Assembly (NCBI GenBank): GCA_028532985.1
Contig: JANCIK010000013.1
Location: 1,550,001-1,614,000 of the forward strand
Length of the DNA stretch: 64,000 nucleotides
Reading direction: 5' to 3'
Source of the DNA: Stropharia rugosoannulata
Lineage: Eukaryota > Basidiomycota > Agaricomycetes > Agaricales > Strophariaceae
The notes beneath the pieces were generated by a model. That model was not told the DNA's origin. It worked only from the letters and a program-made list of their open reading frames with translations, and did no database searches. Every line of letters starts with the position of its first letter. The stretch's first letter is position 1. Below, one piece after another: positions 11,401 to 23,177 of the stretch. The translations under genes were made by a program, and so were the position numbers.

Positions 11401-11874
11401 AGTATGTATTCTTTTTATACAATTGATGCAATGTTGCTACTTCACGCATTAAGAAAGACATTACTACCTTGTAGCTACAACAGGTAATTTACACTGCCAT
11501 TTTGAGTACAATAGGTGCTTTCTATGCAAAGTGGGTGTTACGGGGATTTCTATTGGATTATACAAGGTATACAAGGTATTATACCATGGACAATGACTGA
11601 TGTTGTGCTTCATAATGTTCTGCGTTGGTATGTGGCCCATATTGTTCAACATCGCATAATCTGTATGTTTTGTTCAGTAAACCTTGTAATCTATAAATAA
11701 AAGTCATTGTATGTCGGCAGTACAATCGGGAGGGATATATTAGGATGAAAATGGGATATAGATCCAATCTTAGATGATTTCTTGGACATAACGGCACGGG
11801 CACGGGGCCGAACTGTGGGACCGCTATGTCTGAGGCCAGACTCCAATCGATCTCATCTTGATATTAGACTCTCA
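11401..11874. other. Divergent interval between KDZ-1 transposase and gene Y
   Basis: Probably holds the 5' exons of the transposase on the - strand (an open stretch around 11640-11470 is a candidate) and the promoter of gene Y on the + strand. No clean TATA box was assigned. The same divergent arrangement recurs in KDZ-2 between 23 and 26 kb. Confidence 0.4.
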
Positions 11875-14064
11875 ATGCCCCCTACTGCACAAACATTTTC
11901 TCCCATGCCAGATTCTGAACCAGCCGTGCATAAAGAGCCTGCTTCACGTGAATTATGGACAGCTAAAGAAAAAGAAATCTTGAAGACCCACCTTGAAGGT
12001 TACAAAGCTCAAAAGAAAGGTCAAAAAAATGCATGGTTAAGGGATGTTGTGTTACCCTTGATCAGGGGGTGTTACAACAACAAATACAGCTACGACACAT
12101 TGAAAAAAGACTCAGAGGCAAAGAAGCAATGGAAAAAGAGGAAAATAGTGAGCATCTTAGACATGTCAGAACAGGCCCGACTATCGGCACTCGTGGTATC
12201 CAACTAATAGTCCTTCACAGCGTGTATTCAACTGGTTCCGAAACAATGGACGGAAAGAGCATACTCTACAAATACCGGGAATCAATCAACAAGTGACCTT
12301 TGACAGTGTTGTAAAGGCGAAGAAAAAGAAAGAGATTGAAAATCTTGCACGGGAGCGGGCCGGTGCCGACATTGATGCCAGCAGTCGGGAATGGATTGGT
12401 CACTACCAAGGTGCTAAAAAGACTATAAAAGAGGAACTTACAGATGAAGAACGTGTCCAATATTTGAAAGAGCTTGAGATTTGGCAACAAAATGGTGTGC
12501 CGAAGGATATTCAAGCCGAGTGCGCAACATGTAACTTATATATATATATACAAGCTGACATATAACATCCCAGCAATGCCATGAAATATTCAACGAAGGT
12601 TTCCAAGGCTGCTGATAAGGTTAAGTGGGAAAGCATGGGCATTAGAACAACGTCATTCTCTTGCTTTGCCGGGCCTGATGGGAAGGCGGTATATGTGACG
12701 TGAGCATATTTCGTACCTGTTGCATAGCAAAAACTGATACACGGCCATTTTACGTTAGTTTTGATACTCAGAATGCCCAGGCAAGCACCCCGTCACATGT
12801 GCCAAGCTTTCAAAGATGGGCTCCTCAAGAGTATAACTTATTTCTGAGGAAATACATCGAATATACACAGTTTGTCATCAAACTCGCGAAAACGGGTCCG
12901 ACAGTCGGTGGCAACCTGACGTCCGACCCTATTGGCCAGTTCCATAAAGGAGGCTTACCTTGGGTACCCATGCCTGCGCCAAGTAGTACTGGAACGGAAT
13001 ATGTAGATGTTCAACAAAAAGCAATATGTCAATACTTTTCACAACACTACAAACTTGTGTACGGCAGTAAGACACCCACACCATATACATATATGACAAC
13101 CGGGGACTACCATTGGAACTTCTTTGTCAATGAGATATATTTGCCAGATGGTATACCTTTTATGGATCCCCATCAGTACAAAGTGGACCAAACAATGCGC
13201 ATTTTCAAACTATGGCAATATCGGGAATCACAGGGAGAAATACCTTTCAAATTCTCTAATGTCAAAGGAGATGGACAGCCTAGATTAGCAACATACCCCG
13301 AGAATACATTCCAAGACTTCAAGGAACCAGTATCAAATTGTGACCCTATGGAAAATAAGGGAGATGAATCCGAAAGAATGCCAATTGACCTTGGACCAGA
13401 TACCGGCAGCGACACCGACACCGACACCGACACCGATACCCACACCGCAGTCGCTGGATCAGGAGTCCAGACTGAGACAACATCCAACAGTTCAACACCA
13501 GTGCCATTCAGTTCTGCTGATTCAACCCCGGAACCGTTCCGCACTCCAGATGTGCGACGGTGCATGTCTATAAATATGCCGATACCAGACGGACAATCCC
13601 CGACAGAGACACTGCTGTCATCAATATCGGAAGTCTCCGAGTCGGAGGTGTCGGGTGCCACCGATGTTGAAGGCATATCTCCGACACCAAGAGTCAGACA
13701 AAAACCACGGCTGCAAAGAAAAACGACCATACAACAGATTGCAGATACACAGCCGGTTCCCCCAAATGCATCAAACAAACACAACAAAAATGTGTCTGTT
13801 GCAATTGGTCCTTTGAAGAGGGCAAGACAAGCAAAAACAACCATTATTCATTCCCCTGTTGAAGATTCTCTGCAAAATTCCGGCAGGATAGAACAACCAG
13901 ATGACCCACACACACCAGTATTGGGTCCGGCGCCGACCCGAACTTTGAGCAACCGGGCAAGAAAACGAACTGAGAAGGGTCGGGCATATGATCAAATGGT
14001 CGGATCTAGTCCGACAGTAGTTGGCTCCTCACCTATAGCAGACGGAGAAAAGACAATGTTATAG
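11875..14064 (+). CDS. KDZ-1 gene Y: DNA-binding-like WFRN protein
   Basis: Starts at ATG 11875 (MPPTAQTFSP). The first exon has a helical, lysine-rich domain (LWTAKEKEILKTHLEGY) and, after a short intron with a CAACTAATAG branch site, RVFNWFRNNGRK, which recalls the third helix of a homeodomain-like fold. Further exons read VTFDSVVKAKKKKEIE, GHYQGAKKTIKEEL, KAADKVKWESMG, then after a GTGAGC..TTAG intron a 440-residue exon with RWAPQEYNLFLRKYIEY and a long disordered tail containing an (Asp-Thr) repeat at about 13410-13446. Its KDZ-2 counterpart (26399-28891) has RIIEWYRNSRKK in the same place. Role unknown; DNA binding is inferred. No stop is visible in the main exons. Confidence 0.6.
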
Positions 14065-14163
14065 TGATCATGTATTAACATAAATATATAAATTCATTCA
14101 CTGGGCTCAATATAATATGGACAAAGGAATATATACAGATATTTATCACAAAAATAATGTAGA

Positions 14164-16011
14164 CTACTTTTTAGACTTCGAGACCTTGGCGATTGTGGTG
14201 CGTGGACGTCCAGTTTTCGTTTGATTCTCCTGCTGGCGCTGTTCTAAATCTGCATCACGCTTTCGTTTTCGCGCCACACGTTCCCCAATGGTACTTCCCC
14301 ACTCGACAGGCTTCACAGTAGAATTTGATGGACCAGCTACTGGAGATTGCACAGCAGATGAAGGCCTACCTTCACACTGAGCAACTGCTGGTGGGGGCTC
14401 TTGACCTCGGGCTGGTGTACATCGCTCGCCTCCGGATCTTGAATCTTCCTCGTCATAGTTTGTTAATGGTGAACCGCCATCTATGTACAACACATTTATA
14501 CCAGCCATCAACAACTGTTCGCCTTCATCAGGATGGTGAGCTTTTTCGAGCAGTGCTTCAATGTTGCGTTCGCGTACGGCGTTCCTTTCAACCACTGGAC
14601 CTGCATTAATAGTAGTCGGCCCAAATACATCCGTTGCTCGTGTTTCTGCCTCTGACATTGCCACGGAGGCAGACACCATGTCTTGTGCAAGATCTTCTTC
14701 CGGCATCGGTGTCGGCATCGGCATCGGGGGATTAGCGGTTGGCGTTGTGTCGGAATGTGGCGGAATTGTCGGTGTAACCCGGTCAGTTGGTGTCACCTGA
14801 TCTGTCGGTGTCCCCCGGTCGGTCGGTATCCCCCGATCGGTCGGTGTGAGCAGCCTCGGAGTTGTCGTGACTGCGCTGGGGAAATCTATGAGCATTGCGT
14901 CATCATTCACGCACTTGTTATCATGTTGCTGTTCGGTCGCCGCAGAATGTCGGGCAGCAGTCTCTTCAGGCACGCTGTCCACAGGCATTGGTTGACGGAG
15001 GGGGGTGAGAGGGTCCGAATGTTCATGTTGAGGACCCGATGTTTCTTCTACTTGTTCTGGTTGTGGTTCCATTTCCGCAACAGGGTTTGAAGGTGGCGCG
15101 GATTGCCTATCGGGGGATATCGGGGATGAACCGAATGTTTCCTCGGGATGGGACAGCGACTCTGCATCCGTCAAAATTACATTTCGCCTGGAGACTCTTC
15201 CCGCTGGACCTACGTGAGGCGCCACTGAGCAGCCCACCTTTGACGCAATGCGAGAAATGGCGTCGTAGTTTTGGTTCACCTGCTGTCCTATGTGATGCAG
15301 GCGTTTCCCTTGACTGACCTGTTCATCCATTACTTGTGAAATGTCGTCTAAAACGATGCGAACATCAAGAAGTGTCTTCACCAGAATTTCGCCAAGCGTT
15401 GAAGGTTTTGCTTGCAAGCTGCTGTCAAAATATTCTTCCAAAGGTTTAAGCAAGTCTCCGAGTTGTGAATGCAGACCCAAGGGTGAAGGCACACGTCGGG
15501 CCCGACCCAAAGATGTCGGACAGGATTCTGCTCGCCTGGTGTGTAGCCCTTGCCGCGGACGTGCTTCTTCTACCATTTCCGGTTGTTCTTCGGCCTCACT
15601 TTGGTCTGCATGCTCTTCTGCGCGAGCGGCATCAGTTTCCCCTGCGTCGGAGTACACCGAATCGGAGTCGGAGTCGGTTGTTGGTGAACTATCGTACCCA
15701 TCATCGGTAACGACATTGATCTTGGCCCTGGCCTTGCCTTGACCATCAGCTGTGTCATCGACCTCACACTTCACCTTCATTTTTTTGCAGTGCATGCACA
15801 CAATGGGCCCTCCGCGGTGTTTCTCGTATTTGATGCGTTGTTGGAGCGTGTGCTTGTCGTTATAAAAGCAACTGTGCGACCCCTTCACACAGCGCTTGCA
15901 TAATTGATGTGCCGGGACAATGCGCACTTGCTTGTGGGCCTTCGCTCGTTCCAAGGGCTTGTAGTTAGGCCCGCTATATTCCTCTGTGTCGATTTGGAAC
16001 CACTTCTGTCA
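14164..16011 (-). pseudogene. KDZ-1 gene Z, 3' part: split Zn2Cys6-like protein
   Basis: Continues the protein interrupted by Tc1. After QKWFQIDTEEYSGPNYKPLERAK comes a cysteine pattern C-x2-C-x6-C (CKRCVKGSHSC), about 30 residues, then C-x2-C-x6-C again (CMHCKKMKVKC). This is the ligand spacing of a fungal Zn2Cys6 cluster but with an unusually long loop. An acidic region, a predicted helical stretch (LHHIGQQVNQNYDAISRIA), PTDR repeats near 14750-14860 and a basic C-terminus (VARKRKRDAD, ending VSKSKK) follow. An in-frame TGA (16009-16011) abuts the Tc1 target TA. The 5' parts lie at 17339-17708 and 55007-55923. Likely a nuclear DNA-binding accessory protein. Confidence 0.65.
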
Positions 16012-16013
16012 TA
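16012..16013. repeat. TA target duplication, left of Tc1
   Basis: TA at 16012-16013 and 17339-17340 flank the element ends CACGTG..CACGTG, the standard Tc1/mariner target. Confidence 0.9.
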
Positions 16014-17338
16014 CACGTGCCCACAAAAAGTGACCGGACATTATGTAAGCCTCGCGCCTCGCCCTCGCGACGCGCGTCTTTGTTTATTCTTTATCTCCAT
16101 GTAAAGTCCACTCTGTATCTTTTCCTCATGCCTCCAAAGACTAGTCGACGTGAAGTATCCAGCGCAACAAGAAATAAGCTAGTGGGAGCCATTGAAGGAG
16201 GACTATCTATATCTGAAGCTGCAAGGTTATATGACTTGCCTAAGAGCACGGCACATGGTCTTGTCAAGAAGTACAAAAACATGGGCTCAACGGAAAATCT
16301 GCCTCGCTCAGGCCGTCCAGAGAAACTCACGGATACTGACAAGCGTCACATTGTCCGAGAGACCAAGAAACATCGACGTGCACCCTTCTGTGACATCATC
16401 AATAACCTTGGGCTGGATGTTTCAATATCAACGGTCCGCAATGTCCTTAAAACGGCAGGGTATGCTCGACGAGTTGCTCGGAAGGCACCATTTCTCACGA
16501 AGGGTCATCGCCATGCCCGAGTAGCCTGGGCCAAGTTATATCAGCATTTTTCTCGGGAGCAGTGGTCAAAGGTCATCTGGTCTGATGAAGCATACATCTA
16601 CCTCGGAGATGATCGTGGCCGTGTCTATGTCACACGTCGTCCTGATGAAGAGTTTTTGGAGGATTGCATGATCCCAACATTCAAGCAATCATCAGTGCGT
16701 GTCATGGTCTGGGCTTGTATTATGGAGGGGAAAAAAGGCCCATTGATCGTCCTTGAGTATCCAGGAGGGAAGGGCGGGGGAATGAACACAAAGAGGTACT
16801 GTGAACAAGTGCTAGAAGGTGTTCTGAAGACTTTTTATGCAGAAATGACTGCTAAGCGTGGCCGGGTAGTTTTCCAGCAGGATAATGCTCCTTCACACAC
16901 AAGCAAATTGACGAAGCAGTGGTTTGGTATGAATAACATTCCTTTATTATATCACCCCCCCAATTCTCCTGATTTATCCCCTATTGAACCTGTTTGGCAC
17001 GAGCTCAAAAAGTTAGTACATTCCCGCCCACATATTCCTACATCTGTACATGAATTGATTGAGGCCGTGAAGACTTCCTGGGATGAGTTAGAGATAGGTA
17101 ATGTAGATAAACATATTTTTAGTATGCCTGACCGTGTAGCTGCCATTTTAAAAGGTAGAGGTGGTCCCACAAGATTTTAGATAGCTATATACATTTATAT
17201 ACATCTATTCTAACTAGTTCTAAACTTTTTTCTGCGAAGCAATTCATGTATTCGAAGAATTGGTGCATTTAAAATAAAGGACCACGAAGTGCGACCTCGG
17301 GGATTACACAGCGTCCGGTCACTTTTTGTGGTCACGTG
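16014..17338 (+). mobile_element. Tc1/mariner element inserted in gene Z
   Basis: A 1325-bp element bounded by inverted repeats: left CACGTGCCCACAAAAAGTGA and right CACGTGACCACAAAAAGTGA (read on the - strand), each followed by CCGGAC, with one mismatch over the first 26 bases. It is flanked by TA on both sides and encodes one transposase. It inserted into the - strand gene Z without removing sequence. The near-identical ends and open transposase make it one of the youngest insertions here. Confidence 0.95.
16128..17180 (+). CDS. Tc1-like DD34E transposase, intact
   Basis: ATG 16128 gives 350 residues without intron or stop. The N-terminal region has two helix-turn-helix units (SISEAARLYDLPKSTAHGLV; SISTVRNVLKTAGY) separated by RSGRP, an AT-hook-like GRPEKL sequence. 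The DDE catalytic triad is complete: IWSDEAYIY (first Asp), QQDNAPSHTS (second Asp) and SPIEPVWHELK (Glu), with exactly 34 residues between second Asp and Glu, the Tc1 signature. The enzyme performs cut-and-paste transposition at TA sites. Length matches the usual 340-350 residues. Upstream ATGs exist but lie before the family start MPPKTSRREV. Confidence 0.97.
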   Translation: MPPKTSRREVSSATRNKLVGAIEGGLSISEAARLYDLPKSTAHGLVKKYKNMGSTENLPRSGRPEKLTDTDKRHIVRETKKHRRAPFCDIINNLGLDVSISTVRNVLKTAGYARRVARKAPFLTKGHRHARVAWAKLYQHFSREQWSKVIWSDEAYIYLGDDRGRVYVTRRPDEEFLEDCMIPTFKQSSVRVMVWACIMEGKKGPLIVLEYPGGKGGGMNTKRYCEQVLEGVLKTFYAEMTAKRGRVVFQQDNAPSHTSKLTKQWFGMNNIPLLYHPPNSPDLSPIEPVWHELKKLVHSRPHIPTSVHELIEAVKTSWDELEIGNVDKHIFSMPDRVAAILKGRGGPTRF

Positions 17339-17708
17339 TATGGACTTCCGTGTGACACGCGACTTGCGCTCAGAAGTTGTTGCTGTGTTACTGGACTGGG
17401 GCATCTGCTGTATCCAAACTTCGGGCCTGATGCTTGGGTTGGGAAGGCGAGGGACGGGTTTCACTGTTGCGTCCTCCATTTCAACATCGTGATCAGGAAC
17501 TGTCGGTTCCACCTGTCGTTCTTTTCCCTTGAGTGATGGAATTGGCGCCTGACTTGCAAGCCTTGGAGGCCCGAACTTCGGCGCTGTCAGAGTCGGTGCC
17601 GGCGGGTGGCTCGTGGTTGGAGGTCCGCGGAAGTCTTCTACATGTTTGTTTGGGGCTAGTGTTGAGCTTGGTGGCCTGAGCTGCGCCGCTGGTGGTTCTG
17701 GGGGCAGG
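17339..17708 (-). pseudogene. KDZ-1 gene Z, middle part
   Basis: Reads DLPPEPPAAQLRPPSSTL through a proline-rich linker to SERKSRVTRKSI, where Tc1 interrupts it. On the upstream side the frame connects at Asp to DPPTTD of the 55007-55923 part once the 37-kb insertion is taken out. It has no start of its own: the ATG at 17713 lies within the inverted repeat of the nested element and is not the gene start. Confidence 0.8.
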
Positions 17709-17740
17709 TCCATCACGAAAAAGACTTTTGATCGGAGGGC

Positions 17741-18959
17741 ACTTTAGGAAAGTGCGATCAGATCATCAATTGATGGGGCCTTTAACTACTTTAGGATGTC
17801 ATGAGATGCCTTGGCATGTCCTGGCATGCCCTGGCATGCTTTGAATTTCCATGCAACGTGGGGAAATAAAGCCAGCTTGAATGACTTTTCCCACCTTCAT
17901 TGTTGATTTTCAAACATTAAAATTATACACATTATGTGGGTGACATGCCCATTTAAGTACTTCAAATAGTGCGATAATTTGATTATGTAAGCCTATCCAA
18001 TATCGCACTAAGTCGACTAAGTCCTCTAAGTTCACTTGCACTTCACTCTTGTCTTCCCCACCCCCCTCACCCAACTTTACTTGTATGCTTGGGCTTCACT
18101 CTACTCAGGCAGTTTTGATGGCTGCTACCTTGTTGGATCCTGACCTGGGCTTAGGGCAGACAAGGATGGATCATGGAATGGGCCTGTTCCAATAGAGATT
18201 GCTGTATATCGTCGGAACGGTGAACCGCATTATAAAGCGGTTTTTTGGTACGTTTTTAGCTCGTCTATACGTTTCTAACGCACCCAAGAACACTCCAAAC
18301 GAACCAGTATTCGACGTGCAAACTTAACACCATCTGGAGACCCCTATTGGTACAGTTCACCATTTCCCTTCTCATCCGTTTATTCCGAGCCTTCGGTCGC
18401 CCCAGATTCAGAATGTGGGCAATTATGCGATTCTAACGAGCTCAATACCAATGGATTTGGTTGCCTGGAAGGCGAGAACCGGCTATGTTACCCTCCTTCC
18501 CCCAATTTCCGATGTTTTATCAATTTTAAAGGTATGTGTTGGATTTATTGCGTCGTTCTTTTCACATATGAGCTCCTGAAGATTAGGGGATTCCATAGAG
18601 TGCTTGAACGTTCGATTCCGACGCCTGGAAGCCATACAACTGTGATGTGCTCCTCCTGCCCCTGGACTGCCTCTGCTTGTAAGTGCCATAACTCCGGATC
18701 CTGTCCACCTTCACTCCTAATTCCTTTTGCACCTTCAAGACCATCTTAGTCCTCTGCCAAACGTCTCCAAGATCATGCCAATTCATCCAGTACTTGCCAA
18801 GTATCATCTTATAGGTGTCAAGTCCCCCTAGGACACATTTTCCCTCATATATCTGTCAATACCCGGCCAAACAGTATGATCTTTGCATTTCCTGGTTCGT
18901 CTCATTAATACCTATCGAACAGTACCATTAATTGCGCGATTTGACAAGCTTGAGGGCGA
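17741..18959. other. KDZ-2 left subterminal region, no gene seen
   Basis: Contains short palindromes (GCACTTTAGGAAAGTGC at 17739-17755), a cluster of CCTTGGCATGTCCTGGCATGCC at 17810-17845 that resembles sequence at the other end of KDZ-2 (30870-30900, 54900-54960), and a segment at 18420-18720 (TTCTAACGAGC, GTGCTCCTCCTGCCCC) that recurs near 30160-30260. No supported reading frame. Confidence 0.6.
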
Positions 18960-19345
18960 TCTCACTCACCAGCCATTGGCAGAGTGATATATTACTACCC
19001 TGTAACCAGAGGCAAAGTGTGATATATTATTGCCTCACACCACAAGCCCATTTTGATATATCACACCACAAGCCCATAGTCTTATTATACAAGTAATATA
19101 TCAGCTAGAGGCCTACCCTGATATATCACATCAGAGGCCTACATTCGACATGTTACATTATTATATACATAGCCTATCCTGATATATCACACAAGAGGCT
19201 CTATTCTGATATATTACACTAGAGGCATATGGCCCCATTATATATCTATTATTCTTATGTATATGGCCTGTCTTGATAGATCACACAAGAGGCTCCACAA
19301 TGATACATTATACCAGAGGCCTCAATTATTATGTTATACTACTGG
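18960..19345. repeat. KDZ-2 left TGATATATCA array
   Basis: About ten copies of TGATATATCACA or TGATATATTACA separated by variants of AGAGGCCTACCC and CACAAGCCCA. The core TGATATATCA is a perfect palindrome. The same core forms a longer array at the opposite end of KDZ-2 (29050-29885). Subterminal repeats of this kind commonly bind transposase; binding is inferred. Confidence 0.8.
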
Positions 19346-19357
19346 GTTACATACTAA

Positions 19358-22300
19358 TTAAAGCTCTTGTAATGCTTTATTGCATATATCCATAAACTGT
19401 GGCACATCATTCCATGACTTGGAAAATCTATCCCGGAGTTGTAGTCGTAATGATGCTTGCTCCAATGCATATGCTTTGATGCCTTCAGATAATTCTGCAG
19501 TACTTTCATCGGGCTTGTAGAGTGATTTATCCGTCCAATATTGAGCATCATGTTCCAGGAACTGGAGAACCCGACGCATTTCTTCTAATAATAATTGGCA
19601 CTCTTCATGGAAACGCAAATGTCTGGCACGGCTCTTGCACCATTCAATCCGTAATGCTAGCAAACAATAATGATATATTGAGTATATATTGTAGATCTTG
19701 ATGAAAACACCTACCTTCATCAGAGTCTTCGTCCTGTCCATCTTCAGGGGTAGCAGAAACCGTCCAAATCCAAGAATGAGATCATCTTCCTTCTGAGTCA
19801 CCCATCAAGCCTTCTGACAATCCCCGAATATCACCCTGATTTAGTGGACGCAATGCTGCTGCCCAATCCTTTAAGCCAGTTGCTCCCGAAAGAACATCCA
19901 TTGCCTTCCAGGAGATTTGATATTGCTTTGCCGCTCTGTCGATTTTGCTCTGTACGTGAGAGATTGTATGAGCAGCCCTAGTATTTTCATAAACTCCCCG
20001 ACTGAAACAGTCCTTTTCCTTCAATAAATGTGCTCGGATTCGCAATTGGTGACGCATTTCATGAAGTGAGTCATAGGCCTGTCCCTCTCGCAATTTTAAT
20101 TCAAACTGATAGAGCACTGGCAAAGATAAACCAGCAGGAAAGGCTGACGGTAGCAATAGCGGAATATCAAATACCTTTACTGCAATTGCAGTAATAGCAC
20201 GTTGTGTTCGTGCTTCAGGCATAAATAGAATTTGGAGCTCCATCCAAGATGTAATGCGTTGGCGTAGACGATTTGAGCGTTCACTCATTACAGCAAGTTG
20301 TTTATCTGTAGGGTGAAGGCTTAGCTTTCCCAAGTCATTTGCCAGTTTGCGTCTTATACCATAATTAACAAAATATCCTCATACTAATGGTAAGTCACGT
20401 ACTGTTCTTCCTCTAGGCTAAGTCCGGCATAGATCATTTCCGAAGGATGGGTGCTTCCAGACCATTTCGTCATTCCTGTTTTCTTCATAGCTAAAGTATC
20501 TTCCTCTTCAGCTTCTGCCGCCAATTGTGCACGAACAGATTGTTCCGTAATACCTGACTAATGTTCAGTATAAGCTTGGCAATCGAAATGGCGTAAACTT
20601 ACTTCTACGAGTACTCTTGTAAGGATTCGGGCATGTTATATCCTTTTCCCAACTTTCAACTGCATTACGCCATTTTTCAGTTGACTCTGGAGAGAGCGTT
20701 GACTCAAAGTCTTGATGGCTAAGAGCTTGTTCATTCCGCATGGGGGCTGCATCCTGGATTTTACGCAAGAGTGATGCACCTGTATTTTAAACATAAGCTT
20801 TCTAATTTTCAATTACGGGTAAGGGTGTATGCGCACCAAGTTTGACAATTTTTTTATAATTATGATCATTAAAATGGTCATCAATTGTATCATGTCGATT
20901 GCCAGGACCCATCTCCTTCGTGCTCATGGCAATAGGGTTGATATTTGCCCATCCCCGTTCCGGAGCCTCACCATCTGTACGTCCCACCCCTTTAGCCAAG
21001 TTGAAAGAGAAATTAACATTGCAATCTTCAATGTGCGCGGGCAGATGGAACTTCGGAACCAGATATGTTATTTCCTTTACCGTTTGTGGCAGACGATTGC
21101 TTTCAGGGAATATCTTTGTTCTTTCCATAAGGTTTTTGTACCATTGACAAGCGATATCGTATGATACAAAAAGCTTCAATATTTTGCTACGCTGAAGGCT
21201 AGACAAAAACATGTAGTCCGTGTTCAGGTATCTGTAGCCGAAAAGCTTAGTCCAGGACGCATGTAACGGATGTGTATTTGTTCTCACCTTTCTCCCTTCT
21301 GGAGATCCCCTACACCGTTTGGTCGCTTCATATCGTGTCGTGCACAGTCTACTGTCACAGCACCTGTCGCAGCCAAGCCCTTGGTATCCTCCCCTTCTGG
21401 TTTGTTTACTGCGTTGTGATCAACACAAGTACTTCGCTAGAGGGTGGGTGATTAATCAGTAATATCTCATTTCGGATAGGTTTACATACTTCTTGTTTCA
21501 CGTTCCAATGTTTTTCCAAGTGCTCCTTATAGGTTGATTCTTCCACAAAGAAGCCCCATCCTTGACTTAGGCTTGGCTGCGCAGACTCGGAAGAAACCTT
21601 TTTTCGTTTAAGGCGAAAGTTGGCGTCAATACCTAAGAATAATGCGTACAGATATCTGCATTGAACTGATAAGATACGCATAAGACTGAACAGATTTTAA
21701 ACGCACCTCTGTTCTGGTAAGGCATTTTCCCATCCTGCAGGTAAGTTTATACCCGGGTGAGGGCATGCTGGACACAATAAAGCCAGTTCACCTGGACCTG
21801 TGGTTATAATGCCATTGTAAATATGGCCACGGCCGCCCCGTTTAAGCTGCTTGAGATTGCGCCATTGTGTAATCATGCGCATAAACTCAGACGATCGGTC
21901 CTATAAGGCATCTTGGTCAATATAAACGAACACCTAGCATATATAAACTTACTCGGACGGTTTGTAACCCCGTATTGTCCGTATAGCGGGAGAGGGCCTT
22001 GTAGTAATCGTAGGCGTTACACTTTGCTTCAAAAGATAGGATTTGAAAATGCTTGAGCACGCGGAATGTTGCGGCAGTTTTGGGGTTCATGGAAGTTGCG
22101 GGGTAAAGTGAGTAACGCATGAGCTGTATCTCTTTCGAAGGAGCACGCTCGCATCCACAGAAGTCCAGCCGAACTTCATGAATGCCCGAGGTGTCGATGA
22201 CAACAAAGTCGTCGTTTGAAGACGTCTTTGGATTGCTGCACAATATACCAGGCGCATGTCCTAGCTGAATTCGTAAGCCTAGAGCCTTTAGTGTTGTACC

Positions 22301-22983
22301 AGTGAAAAAGAGGCCGTTCCATTTCTAATTGGTAAATGTTCAATATAATCCGCGTTGTGCAGTAAGAATATGCTCGCCTTTATACCGTGAAATGGAAGCC
22401 CGGCGTGCTCCACAAGTAAACAGTCCTGACAGTAAAGGGCGCCTCCCAAGCAATCATCGCATCGAAATTCTGGCAAGTTCAATTTGCATTTTGCACAGCG
22501 AGTATTGTCGTACGATCCACGGCCCTCCAAACGGATGAGTTCTATGAGAGCAGACGCCCGGGCATATTTTACCCATTCTAGCATAGGATTGTCCTGTATG
22601 CATACATTAATGAATAATTGACGAGCACTTTACGAAGAATGAAGCCATACCGATGACGTCCTGGCCCTAGGTGGATGAGAGACTCCATGTTCTTCATCCC
22701 AAGCAGCACTCGCTCCTGGTTCCATCAAGCCAAAGTCGGGTAAATGGTGCATGTCGTCGTCAATGCCCTCGACAGTTTCTGCGAGCCTCTGATTCGTGTC
22801 GGACAATGTCGGTGCGCTGAAGGATGTCATGTTATCGAGTCTGGTTTCAACGCCTTCTTGACTGCATGCCACAAGGGTATGCTGATGTACTGTAGGAACA
22901 CGAGTGGTATCTTCATTCCCATCGTCGTCGTTGAAATATTCGACGTCGATTTTAGCGTCCGGCCGCGAGCGTTTTCGTTTCAT
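19358..22983 (-). CDS. KDZ-2 transposase (CxC2-KDZ)
   Basis: ATG 22983 opens MKRKRSRPDAK, a basic likely nuclear signal. Exons then give the CxC2 cluster (CAKCKLNLPEFRCDDC, CQDCLLVEH, DTSGIHEVRLDFCGC), LALLCPACPHPGINLPAGWE, DANFRLKRK and GWGFFVEESTY. The catalytic core has VDCARHD, VGDLQKGERY, SYDIACQWYKN, PKFHLPAHIEDC and DGEAPERGWA, carrying the acidic residues expected of the RNase H fold. The C-terminal exons have LPVLYQFELKLREGQAYDSL, IEWCKSRARHL and KSWNDV, ending at 19358. Eight or more short introns separate them. No premature stop was noticed in the exons read, but intron calls near 21400-21300 and 20330-20570 are uncertain. The gene faces the left subterminal array. Confidence 0.85.
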
Positions 22984-23039
22984 ACGTCTTGATACAGAGC
23001 TGAGGTGCAAAGCAGGCGTTTGGGAAGTAGCAAGATTTA

Positions 23040-23177
23040 ACTAGTTGATAGACAGCAAATAAATCGTCAACACTGATGCTAAGGTAAGAGATGGACCTTA
23101 ATAATAGATTGTTGAAAAATAAAAATACAATTTTTCACGTATGCTCCAAGCTGCAACAAAAAAGAAAGGGCGTGTAT
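23040..23177. other. Promoter side of KDZ-2 transposase
   Basis: Short A/T-rich spacer upstream of the transposase start and downstream of the unrecognised - strand frame. Nothing specific is identified. Confidence 0.3.

Noticed and set aside
13173..13844. Long - strand open frame antisense to gene Y
   Set aside because: It mirrors the Asp-Thr/Ser low-complexity exon of gene Y; serine/valine repeats and no domain. The + strand has consistent splice sites and homology to Y2.
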